Shown here in pieces: positions 17,859-27,700 of a DNA stretch of 64,000 nucleotides. Origin of the DNA: Flammeovirga pectinis (lineage in GTDB: Bacteria > Bacteroidota > Bacteroidia > Cytophagales > Flammeovirgaceae); contig NZ_CP034562.1 of assembly GCF_003970675.1 (NCBI RefSeq), forward strand, positions 2,170,001 through 2,234,000, given 5' to 3'. The position numbers were made by a program, and so were the translations under genes. Under the pieces are notes generated by a model. The model was not told where the DNA came from. It searched no databases and saw nothing but the letters and a program-made list of their open reading frames with translations. Positions within the stretch are counted from its first letter, which is position 1. The number at the start of each line of letters is the position of its first letter.

Positions 17859-19496
17859 ATGCTAAGAAATAAATTAATAGCTGCATTGGCTGTAGGTGCT
17901 TTATTTTCATCTACATCATGTACAAATTTAGACGAAAAATTATACAGCTCTGTAACAGACGAGTACTTTCAAGATCCTGAAAACTTGCCCTCTGCAGTTG
18001 CTCCCGTTTATGCATCACTTAGAGGATTTTATCACCATGAAAACTATTGGGGATTTTCTCAAGTATGTTCTGACGAAACTTTAGTACCTACTAGAGGCGG
18101 TGACTGGTATGACGGTGGAAAGTGGCTGCAGTTAAACGCACATACTTGGAACGAAAACCACCCTCATTTACCTGGTTTATGGAATACTCCTTATACGGGT
18201 ATAGCAAGAGCTAATGGTTTGATTGAATCATTAACTGGTTTTGAACAAACGGAAGAAATTGCTCAAACTACAAGCGAGGTTCGCTTTTTAAGAGCTTTCT
18301 ACTATTTTTCATTAATGGATATGTTTGGTAATGTGCCGTTGGTACTTACTACTAAACATAATGGAGATACTCCTGCAAGTACTCGCCCAGAAGTAACACA
18401 ATTTATTATTGATGAGTTAGAAGAAATTAAGGATAGCCTTTCTGATTCTCCAAGTTATGGACGTATTGGTCAGGGTGCTGCTTATGCTCTTCTTGCTAAG
18501 ATTTACTTAAACGCAGGCGTGTATTTACAAGATGGTACAAAAGTAATTGATCCATCAGAAGCACAACTCAATAAAGTAATTGAGTATAGCCAAAAAGTAG
18601 AAGGAATGGGTTATGCTGTCTATTCAGAGTACTTAGAAACTTTTAAATTGGGCAACGAAGAAAGTAATACAGATTATATTTTCTCTATTACATATACTGC
18701 AGACGATCCTCTTGGAAACCACGGTAATAGTTGGGGAGTACATTATTTAACACACAAAGTAAAAGGTGTTGAATGGGGAGTTCCTTCAAAATGGAATGGC
18801 TTTTCTATGATGACTGATCGTTATGAATCTTTTGATGCTCAAGACAATAGACGTGATCAATTCTATACAGAATTTGAGACAGAAGCAGGTGATATAATTC
18901 AGCATGAGCACGAATTACCACTCTTTGATGCCAATAAAACACAAGGTGTCCGATTAATGAAATGGGAGCCTGATTTAGGTTCAATTGGTGTTACTTGGGG
19001 CGGATGGTCTGGAAATGACTTCCCATTAATTCGTTATGCTGACGTTTTATTAATGCACGCAGAAGCTCTTGGTAGAAAAGGAGACCACGCTGGTGCTTTA
19101 GCAATGGTAAATAAATTAAGAACAGAAGGAAATCGTTTTGATAGCTCGTCTCCAATTGCTAATGCAACAGATCATTATAATCAATTATTAAGTGATGGAA
19201 AAGTAAGCTCTTCTATCGATTTTATATTGCTTGAACGTGGATGGGAATTATGCTGGGAAGGTGTACGTAGACAAGACCTTATCAGACATGGAAAATATCT
19301 TGAAGTTTGGCAAAATAAACAAATGGAAAATGATGCCGATGCATTTGAATTGAGAACAGATGCAGATGGTAATGAATATACTTTCTGGTTACCAAGTAAA
19401 GGTAAAGTAAGTGATGGAACACATAGGTTATTATTTCCTATACCTCCTACTCAAGTTGCTGCAAACCCTAACTTAAATCAGAATGCAGGTTACTAA
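17859..19496 (+). CDS. SusD/RagB family surface lipoprotein
   Basis: This ligand-binding lipoprotein caps the SusC barrel. It has 545 residues with a lipoprotein signal and lipobox cysteine at residue 21. The N-terminal SusD-like segment has the typical ENLPSAVAPVYASLRGFY; the central helical repeats include VRFLRAFYYFSLMDMFGNVPLV; near the C-terminus are LLERGWELCWEGVRRQDLIRHGKY and the closing FPIPPTQVAANPNLNQN signature. It lies 76 nt after susC and ends at a terminator, so the operon is just these two genes. Confidence 0.95.
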   Translation: MLRNKLIAALAVGALFSSTSCTNLDEKLYSSVTDEYFQDPENLPSAVAPVYASLRGFYHHENYWGFSQVCSDETLVPTRGGDWYDGGKWLQLNAHTWNENHPHLPGLWNTPYTGIARANGLIESLTGFEQTEEIAQTTSEVRFLRAFYYFSLMDMFGNVPLVLTTKHNGDTPASTRPEVTQFIIDELEEIKDSLSDSPSYGRIGQGAAYALLAKIYLNAGVYLQDGTKVIDPSEAQLNKVIEYSQKVEGMGYAVYSEYLETFKLGNEESNTDYIFSITYTADDPLGNHGNSWGVHYLTHKVKGVEWGVPSKWNGFSMMTDRYESFDAQDNRRDQFYTEFETEAGDIIQHEHELPLFDANKTQGVRLMKWEPDLGSIGVTWGGWSGNDFPLIRYADVLLMHAEALGRKGDHAGALAMVNKLRTEGNRFDSSSPIANATDHYNQLLSDGKVSSSIDFILLERGWELCWEGVRRQDLIRHGKYLEVWQNKQMENDADAFELRTDADGNEYTFWLPSKGKVSDGTHRLLFPIPPTQVAANPNLNQNAGY

Positions 19497-19570
19497 GTTG
19501 TTTTCATAACTAGAGATTATATTTCATTCGTTTTTGACATCAGCTATTAGCTAAACCCTTTTACTAACTT

Positions 19571-19599
19571 AAGCCTACCTCTATTTTTGAGGTAGGCTT
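19571..19599. terminator. Terminator between susD and the phosphatase-like pseudogene
   Basis: An 11-bp perfect stem (19571-19581 with 19589-19599) with a T-rich loop ends the susCD operon and could also serve the convergent gene ending at 19607. Confidence 0.75.
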
Positions 19600-19606
19600 T
19601 CTAGTT

Positions 19607-20640
19607 TTATAACTTTATTATAAACTCTCCTAAAACCGCTTTATGATCTGTAGGCCATACTCCTTTTGGTTCTTGAAATACATCTTTAGAGGTTTCATCA
19701 ATTACTTTGCTGTAAGCTACTGACTGTTTAGGACCAACTATAAAAATATCTTTTAAAGAAATTGATGCACTTGGTTTATAGAAAATAAAATCAATTCGAT
19801 CTCTTTCATCCGATTCTGGAGCCCATACAACTCTCTCTACAGATAAATCAGCATTATAACAAGGAAAAGTAAACCCAGGATGTGTTATTGGATTTGGATA
19901 TATTTCACGATAAGCATCAATAAAGTTATCTTCTTCTAACATTGTTGTCGATGTCCAAGGAATAACTACCCCGTTGTGCTCATATAAATCTTTATTCTCC
20001 TCTACCCAATCTCTATGCGACGCCTCATTAAAGTCACCTGCAAGTACTACAATTCGTCCTAGCGCTTCTTCTATCTTAGCATCTGCAATACGATTGCCTC
20101 TATACGTTTAGACTTTAAGTTATCGGCTAGTAACAAATTAATATCTGTAACGGGTTTATCTAAATGCTTCCAAGTACTCCCATCGTACCCTCTAGGTAAA
20201 TATATTGCACAGTTTCTATAATCCAAATGAGCAGAATAAAAGGCAATTTCTTTTTGCCCAACTTTTATTATTGCTTTAGTTACTGATCCTCGATCATCAA
20301 CTACAGGATAAAAAGCCTCCTGATTAAGAATTGGATATTTTGAAAGGATACCGGAATCCTGACTACTATCAGAATAAAAAGTAAACCCTCTCTCTTTTAG
20401 ATCTTCTACTAAGCGTTTTGCTAAAGATTTTTGCTCATAGTTTCTGACCTCACTAAGTGCAATAACATCTGCATTAGTATGAATAATTTCGTCCAAAATT
20501 GCCACATATCCATTGGGTACTATTGTTCCTTCCTGCCAAATATTAAACTGAAGTACACGTAAAGATAGCTCCTCTTGCTTTGTACAATTGATGAATAAAA
20601 AAGGAATAATCAATAGAATTGACCACTTAAAATTTGTCAT
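19607..20640 (-). pseudogene. Endonuclease/exonuclease/phosphatase family lipoprotein, frameshifted
   Basis: Two frames form one protein. Frame one (20640 down to the stop at 20071) holds a lipoprotein signal (lipobox Cys19) and the N-terminal EEP half: LRVLQFNIWQ, ADVIALSEVRN and FYSAHLDYR. Frame two, open from about 20107 down to 19607, continues with GRIVVLAGDFNEASHRDW, DRIDFIFYK and the final WPTDHKAVLGEF. These are the family's metal and phosphate motifs in order. The shift lies between 20074 and 20107. The intact protein would have about 340 residues and act as a phosphodiesterase or sugar-phosphate/lipid phosphatase in the envelope. It is either a true frameshift mutation or a base error. 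Confidence 0.85.
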
Positions 20641-21113
20641 AATTGTTAGTTTTTGATTGATAAACTTAGGTTTTAAAAAAAAGTTAATTTTTTTTCAATT
20701 CATTAAAAAATAGAATTGTACAATATTAAAGCGTAAAAGGAACATTTACAAGTTTATTCTCTTCGTGTTTGCAACCGATTGCAATGAAAAAAATGATGAA
20801 AAAACATGATTTAATAGCACCGTAACCGATTGAAATAGCATTAATCACACCTCACTACAACACATTGAAATAATACAATTTCACACATTTTTAGCTTTTG
20901 ATTAATATTTGTAAAATTAACTTTTCATTTGTACAATTGCAGTACAATAAAAATGAAAAAAGAGGCCTTATCTTATCATATATGATATATATAGGGCAAT
21001 ACAAATTATTTAACAAAAGCACCTCGCTCTCAATTTTTAAGGTGTAATCTATAGTATGAAAATGATTTAATAGTAATTAATGGAAGAAAAACATTAAATA
21101 CTTCAATAAAAAT
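20641..21113. other. Gene-poor region upstream of the phosphatase-like pseudogene
   Basis: No convincing open frame is present. The part next to 20640 holds the pseudogene's control region, including two LacI-like operator motifs at 20770-20838. The rest is very AT-rich and includes a short ATCATATATGAT palindrome near 20977. Confidence 0.5.
20770..20838 (-). promoter_or_regulatory. Two operator-like motifs upstream of the phosphatase-like gene
   Basis: TGCAACCGATTGCA at 20770-20783 is an inverted repeat (TGCAA / TTGCA around CCGA). AACCGATTGAAATAG at 20824-20838 differs by one base from the site upstream of susC. They lie 130-200 nt upstream of the start at 20640. A shared LacI-type regulator of susCD and this gene is inferred. 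Confidence 0.5.
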
Positions 21114-21397
21114 ATATGGCGGGAACAACCGTAAAGTGTCTGTCTATCACTTTACAATAAAGTCAGAGGGATCTAAAAAATCTCTCTGACCTTCCCTAAC
21201 ACAATTCCATTTAGGATCTTATTATAAGTAGCATATTAGTTATAATTGAAAACACTTTCTAACCAATGAAAGCAGGAGTATATTTTAATATCTCCGACTC
21301 TTCTTGTTCTTAACAGAACTGTTCAATGTTATTATAAACATTGATATAATTAATTTGGCTCATTTATGAGCGCGGGGACACTCTCCCGCCATACTTA
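21114..21397. other. Hairpin-rich element closed by a 10-bp inverted repeat
   Basis: TATGGCGGGA near 21115-21124 is the exact reverse complement of TCCCGCCATA near 21384-21393. Between them lie several hairpins: 21131-21155 (8-bp stem), 21162-21190 (10-bp stem with one wobble), about 21275-21295 (9 bp with a bulge), about 21305-21318 (5 bp), about 21323-21342 (7 bp) and about 21358-21371 (5 bp). No open frame is present. It could be a structured non-coding RNA or a non-autonomous mobile element, because TA dinucleotides flank the repeat. I saw no motif of tmRNA, RNase P RNA, 6S RNA or a known riboswitch. Confidence 0.4.
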
Positions 21398-21399
21398 TA

Positions 21400-21443
21400 G
21401 ACAAGCCCTCCTCTTGCTATTTTAGCATCCGGAGGGTCTTGTC
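21400..21443 (+). other. Strong hairpin downstream of the structured element
   Basis: GACAAGCCCTCC and GGAGGGTCTTGTC pair with one bulge around an inner TGCTA/TAGCA hairpin. There is no T run on either side, so it is not a classical terminator. It may form the 3' part of the same unit as the element just upstream. Confidence 0.45.
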
Positions 21444-21520
21444 AAGAAATTAACTCTCCCCTTAATTATCAAAGTCTAAGCGATAGAAGAATTATTTGAT
21501 ATAAGCGATAATTATCAAAT

Positions 21521-21585
21521 AAAAAAGCTGTTAAGTATGAATTACTTCATTACTTAACAGCTTTACTTTTATAATAGTATTTCTT
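21521..21585 (-). repeat. 65-nt repeat, copy 1 (contains a terminator)
   Basis: It matches 28454-28519 over 65 positions with one indel and one substitution, in the same orientation. It lies 141 nt past the stop of the giant subtilase. The two copies bracket that gene. Confidence 0.9.
21524..21564 (-). terminator. Intrinsic terminator of the giant subtilase gene
   Basis: A 14-bp stem (21524-21537 with 21551-21564), extended by inner TGAA/TTCA pairs, is followed on the minus strand by a T run. It is identical to the nrdA terminator. Confidence 0.85.
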
Positions 21586-21726
21586 TCTAGAATGATAGTC
21601 TTAAAAAAATAAGAATCCTGAGTAATAACTAAGTATTGTAATACAAAGTATCACTCAAGATCTTTTTATTTAATGATTAACTATATTAAAGTAAAATTTG
21701 AAATCCCCACTAATTATCTAATATAT

Positions 21727-24700
21727 TTATTGAATAGTAAGTCGTTTCGTTAAAGTTTTTCCATCTTCTGATGTAATACTTATAATATAAATACCACTAA
21801 CAAGATTTGAAACATCGACCATATGTTTAAAAGTTCCTTGAGGTACATTTCCCCAACTTTTAGTAAATAGTTTCTTACCTGATAAATCTGTTACATTCAA
21901 ATAAATTGATGTAGGTTGATCTACTTCTACTAAAATAGTAGTAATAGTAGTTGCTGGATTTGGATACAGTTTTACTCCTGTTGAAGAACTACTTATCAGA
22001 TTACTAATTATGTCCTTATTTACTATAATTTCTAAGGTTACTTCTAAATCTAATTTTCCATCCGAAACAATAAGTGGTAATGAAGTTGTACCTTCTTCTA
22101 TACCAAAAATCATAAGGTGTTGATCATTAGTGATAAATGCATCTACTTTAGTTAAATCAAAACTTCCAAGTGAATAAACTAATGAATCTCCATTTATATC
22201 AGATATATGATTATTTAAATCAAAAATAACATACTCATCAATCATTAATACTACTTCAGTAAATTTTTGAGAAATTTCAGGTGAATAATTTTTCCCAGTT
22301 ACCTCTACTTCAAACTCTAAAGTCGAAGTATCTCCATCAACTGTTAAGAATACTGTATAAGTTTGTATTCCTACATTTTCACCGATAATAATAACGTTTG
22401 TCTGGTCCTCAATAATAAAAGATGCATTTTCAACTTCAGCAGAAGTCAATCCTATACCAATCTCAACATTTCCTTCATAAGTAAAGTGCTGTGATAGATC
22501 ATAATTGATGGAATCTTCATATTGAACCTCCGTACTTATTAAAGTATCTAAAATAAGCAGAGAACTTTTCACATGATAAGGATAAGTTAAACTTGCTAAA
22601 AAAGTTCCATTTGTTGCCAAAATAGTAACTTCGATATCACCTTGACTTATTCCATAAATATTTAAGAGATTATCTTCTTCAGAGAAAGCAACAACCCCAA
22701 TAGTATCAAAACTATAAGAATATTCAAGACCCTCAATATTTGTAATCAATGTATCTAAACTAATTGAATATGTTTCACCAATAAAAATTTTATTTATCTC
22801 ATTATCTGGTAAAACTTTTATTGGAACAGGCAAAATAGACTCATCCCCTCCATTTGAAGCTACTACATAAAGAGTGTCAAGTCCTGTTTCTGAAGAGGTG
22901 ATCGTTATCAAGCCCTCATCATCAATTTCAGCTATTAAAATAGAATTCTCTTTTTCCTGTAATGAGTAGGTTATAGTAGTTTCACTTGTTAAACTAAAAT
23001 GATCTGAAACTAAATACTTTAAATTAGAATTCAAATTAAACCTCAGTTCAGAGATGCTATCAAGAATTGCTGGCGGATTAAAATCAGGTACTGATACAAT
23101 GACAGGAAAGTTAACTTCTATTGTCCCTAGAATATCAGAAATTTTTATATTCAAATCAACTACCCCTGGGTTTTTACCAAATATAACAAGTTGATTATTA
23201 TTCTCGATTGATGATTCAACGACATTTTCTTTATCCAAATCAATTTGATACTCTATTGTATCAAGATTAATATCATAAAAATGTTGAGTTAGATCTATAA
23301 CTTTAAAGTTATTTTTCTCAATTACTAGTTCTTCTATAGGACGTACTAATTCAGGTAAACTGTTATCATAACTTCTTCCACTTAATTGAATAATATTAGA
23401 AACATTCTCAAAATGAATAAGTAAATCACCTTCAAAAAGAACAACTCCTTCTATTAGAGGCTGGAATATTACGTTCAATAATATACTGTCTTGAGGTTGT
23501 AATAATCCAATTTGAGAGTTAACTGTATAAGCATCATTTGTGATAGAAATAGAATCAACATAAATCGATACTGCCGAATTGTTTACAATATATAATTCTT
23601 CAGTTTTATTGTAACCATTAGCTACGCTATCAAATTCTATTTTATTAGCTGATGCATCCAAATCTACGATTGATATAAGAGCTGGTATTTCTCTATGAGG
23701 TTGAAGTTGATCATTACTATTAATTTCAATATCATATAAATAATCCCCTGCTCTCATTCCATTAGTATCTTTTGTAAAATTAATGATTTGAGAATCTCCT
23801 GGAGCTAATTTACCTTCAGAAACATCAAAACTAACACCTCCTTGATTCTGAAAAGCAATCCAACCAAATTGATAATCACTCCCTAAGTCATCACCCAAAA
23901 TAATTGAATTTCCAGATTGAAGATCAAGCTGTCTAAAGTTAAAAAAGTAATTATCATAATCAAAAGAAGCCATTACCATTCTATCGTTTGCTGCATCCCA
24001 ACCTAAACCAGAACCAAAATTTGAAATGAATCCAATATATCCAACTTCTTCAACATTGGCACCTGATGTATCAATTTTTAATAATGTATTATTAAAAACA
24101 TCTATACCATATAAGTTACTTTGTCCATCAAATGAGAGACTTATCATATATAAGTCAGATATTCCAAAAGTACCTATTTCTGTAAGTGAAAAATTCTCTA
24201 AGTTAAATAAAAACAATTTTGAGCCAGTACAGATATATAGTTCGTCACTATTAACATCATAAGCAGCTCCATTTATATTATTAATATCTAAAACTCCTTG
24301 TTCAGAAACTTCTTCAGTTACAGGATCAATGATATAAAACGCTCCAGAAATATCAAACTCAATAAACTTATCTAATGAAGATATATATTCTCCAGCTCCT
24401 ACAAAATCATATTTCATTGGTCCAAACAAATATTTGGTCAAACTAGAGGTATCCTCGGGTAATATAGAAGCATACCCTGAAGAACCTTCAAAGTGATCAT
24501 ATAAATAGCCGAATGCTGCTTGATCTTGTATTTCGAAATAGCGTTTTAAATTATTTGACCTAAAATCTTCTCTCCTAAATTGTTCTGGTATAATACCATT
24601 ATGTGGAATCCCTTTTCTTAAAAGTTGTTTAGGACGAACAGCTTTTGGTAAACTAAGCGAAGTTGATAAATCACTCCTACGTTGCCTTACACTAATGTTA

Positions 24701-27700
24701 TAAGATACTGTATCTTCACCATCATTAGTTAAAGTAAAAGGTTGAGTTACTTCACTATCCCTTAATACAACAACTGAAAGTGAATCTTCCTGATGATTTA
24801 ACACTAAATGTGGGTATGCATTCCAAATAGTATAATCCAAATCAATATTTATTATTTGATTTGTTGATTCATTAGTTGAAAAATTAATCGTTTCTGAATA
24901 TTCATTTTTTTCAAGTGTTGAAAAACTAAAAGCTAAAGCCATACTATCCTTAGGCGCTATAGTTAAACTCGAATTTTCAAGTAAGATAGATGATGAACTA
25001 GATGTAATATCATTTATTTCTAAAGGTAAGTAGCCATCATTATATAGCATTAAAGTATCGTGTTTGATAGTATCAATATAAGAAACTAATGAAAAGGAAG
25101 AATCCGTATATGTCAATATAGGACCCCCATATTGTACTTCAATAAATATTTCGTCAATAGGTGTTGCTGGATCATTTGTTTGTATCAAAACTCGAGCTTG
25201 TATAGAACTTCCTTCTTTATAAGTCTTTTCAGCATTATAATTAATTTGGATTAGTTCAGAAGTTTGACCTGCTAAATCACCAATTCTTGGAGTAATACTT
25301 TCAATAAAGGAATTTCGATTAATTTCAATAGCTAATGAATCCTGTAAGTAATTCGTATTATATGCTATTGTCATTCCTTCAGTCCCTCCTAGTTTTTGCA
25401 TGCCAACAGAATAAGAAGTTTCCTGTGTTTCTTTGTATTGATACTTTATATTACCATTCTTATTTAATATAACCTCGAATTCTACTCCTAAGTTAAGGTT
25501 ATTATAATAATACCCTTGATATTGAATCACCACATAATTATTAAATTCTTTCACATAAATAGCATTCATTACTAGGTCTCTCCAATATGGTGCAATTATG
25601 TTTGATCCGATTTCATAATTTGGTAGTTCAGAATAGCTAAATGATACAAATTGATTGATAAAACTAATAGTACCATTCGTAGATATTTCCATTTTATTAT
25701 AATGGTTATCGTAAAATCCGAAAGAAAAAGCATCAAATATATATGTATAATAAGTATCATCATTACTAGGAAATACCGTTGCTTCAGGATCATTTGCTAA
25801 ATCTATCCAATCATATACTACAGAATTTGACTCCTCACTATCAATCCAAGTGTATTCTGATTCAGTATCATTACCAAATCCATATACTACTTGATGGCCT
25901 TGAATTTTACTTTCTTCTCCCTTCTTTAAATTTTCATTTAAATACTGAGAGGCTAAAAGTGGTACTTCACTATTAATTAAACTATCTTCGATAGCATAAG
26001 TAAGGGTGTCATTTCCATCATTAATTAGATCAAAAGTTATAGAGTCTTTAACAGGGGTTAAATGTTGTATTATTATAGAATCTGGAACTACAATTGTTGG
26101 AGGTGTAGTTCCGTTCCCTAATCCTATTAAATCTACACTATAGTTGGAAATATTTGGGTCATTAGTAGTCATAGTCAATACAGTAGAACGATCACCATCA
26201 GAAATTGGATTAAATTCAACCTCCAAAAATCCATTCTGGTATGGGCCTACTATTAATGTATCAGAATGGATAATATAATCAGGTAATACTGTTTCAAAAT
26301 CTGTAATAGTTAAGTAAGAGTATGTTCTATTCACAAATTCCAAATATTGTGTATTTCCATAACCTAGATATAGAGAACCAAAATGTAATGAAGAACCAGC
26401 AACCATTTGAGGTGCTGTCACCACATCTACTTCCCACTTTAATACTTTAGTTTTTGAGTCATTTACCCTTACTATTATATCTAAATCATAATTCCCAGTT
26501 GTTAATCCTGTTCCATCTAAAATTACATCAACTGATTCTGACTCATTTGGCTGTAATACAATAAGCTCTGAACCTATAGACGCATAACTTTCTGAAGTTG
26601 TAAAAGCTAAAGTCAATGTGGTATCCATTTGATTGGTAATATCAATTGTTTGTGTTATGCTCCCTTCTTGATTTAATATCAATAATGTATCTAATGGTGT
26701 AATTTGATAATATACAGGCATAGCTTCAACTGCTAAATGTGCATTGAGTAATCCTGAACCCATTTTACCTAGGTATTGAGATGGTAAGTTATCTAAAGGA
26801 TCGGTTGAGGATTCTAATAATTCCCTAAGATCTTCATTTGTGATTGTTGCTGTTAAATTAGATAATGCCAATGCAGCAATTCCTGAAACATGAGGGCATG
26901 CCATTGAAGTACCTTGATAAAAGCCATATAAATTATTAGGCAAAGTACTTAATACTCCTTCTTCTTCCCTATTGGTTTCTCCACCTGGAGCCGAAACATC
27001 TACCCAATCACCATAATTACTATACCAAGACTTTTGGTTGTTATGATTTGTAGCTCCTACTGCTACAACGGGTTCATAATACCCTGGATAGTAATCTAAA
27101 TCTGAATCATTATTACCCGCTGCAAAAAAAACGATCCCTCCTTGCATTGGGCTACCTTCGTATTGTCCTGCTTCTGCAATAAAATAATCTATTGCATCAA
27201 GTATCTCTTGATCTGCATAACCAGGACTTGTATATCCCCAACTGTTTTGAGCTATTAGTGCTCCATTATCAGCTGCATATACAAATGCTTGGGCAAATCC
27301 ACCACTACTATTAGGACTGAAAACTTCACAAGACATTAGCCTTACACCACCAGAAGCTTCATTTCCTCCTGCTACACCTGCAACACCAATTCCATTATTA
27401 TTACTGGCTGAAATTGTACCACCTACATGAGTTCCATGATTGTCTGGATCAATACTATCATTTCCATCAGCAAAATTATAACCATAGATATCGTCTATAT
27501 ATCCATTATTATCATCATCTATTCCATTATCAGGTATTTCACCTGAATTTATCCACATGTTATCTTCTAAATCCAAATGTGAGTAATCTATACCTCCATC
27601 CATGACTGCCACAATAACTTGATCAGATCCCATTGTTGTCTCCCAAGCTTCAAGCAAACTAATATCAGCTCCTAATGTCCCATTAGTTTGACCAGTATTA

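Noticed and set aside
14855-19496. A full polysaccharide utilisation locus
   Set aside because: There is only susC and susD plus a frameshifted phosphatase-like gene; no glycoside hydrolase, lyase or sulfatase is linked.
21114-21397. tmRNA, RNase P RNA, 6S RNA or retron msr-msd as identity of the structured element
   Set aside because: None of the conserved core sequences of tmRNA or RNase P RNA is present, the fold is multi-hairpin rather than the single long bulged hairpin of 6S RNA, and no reverse transcriptase gene is nearby.
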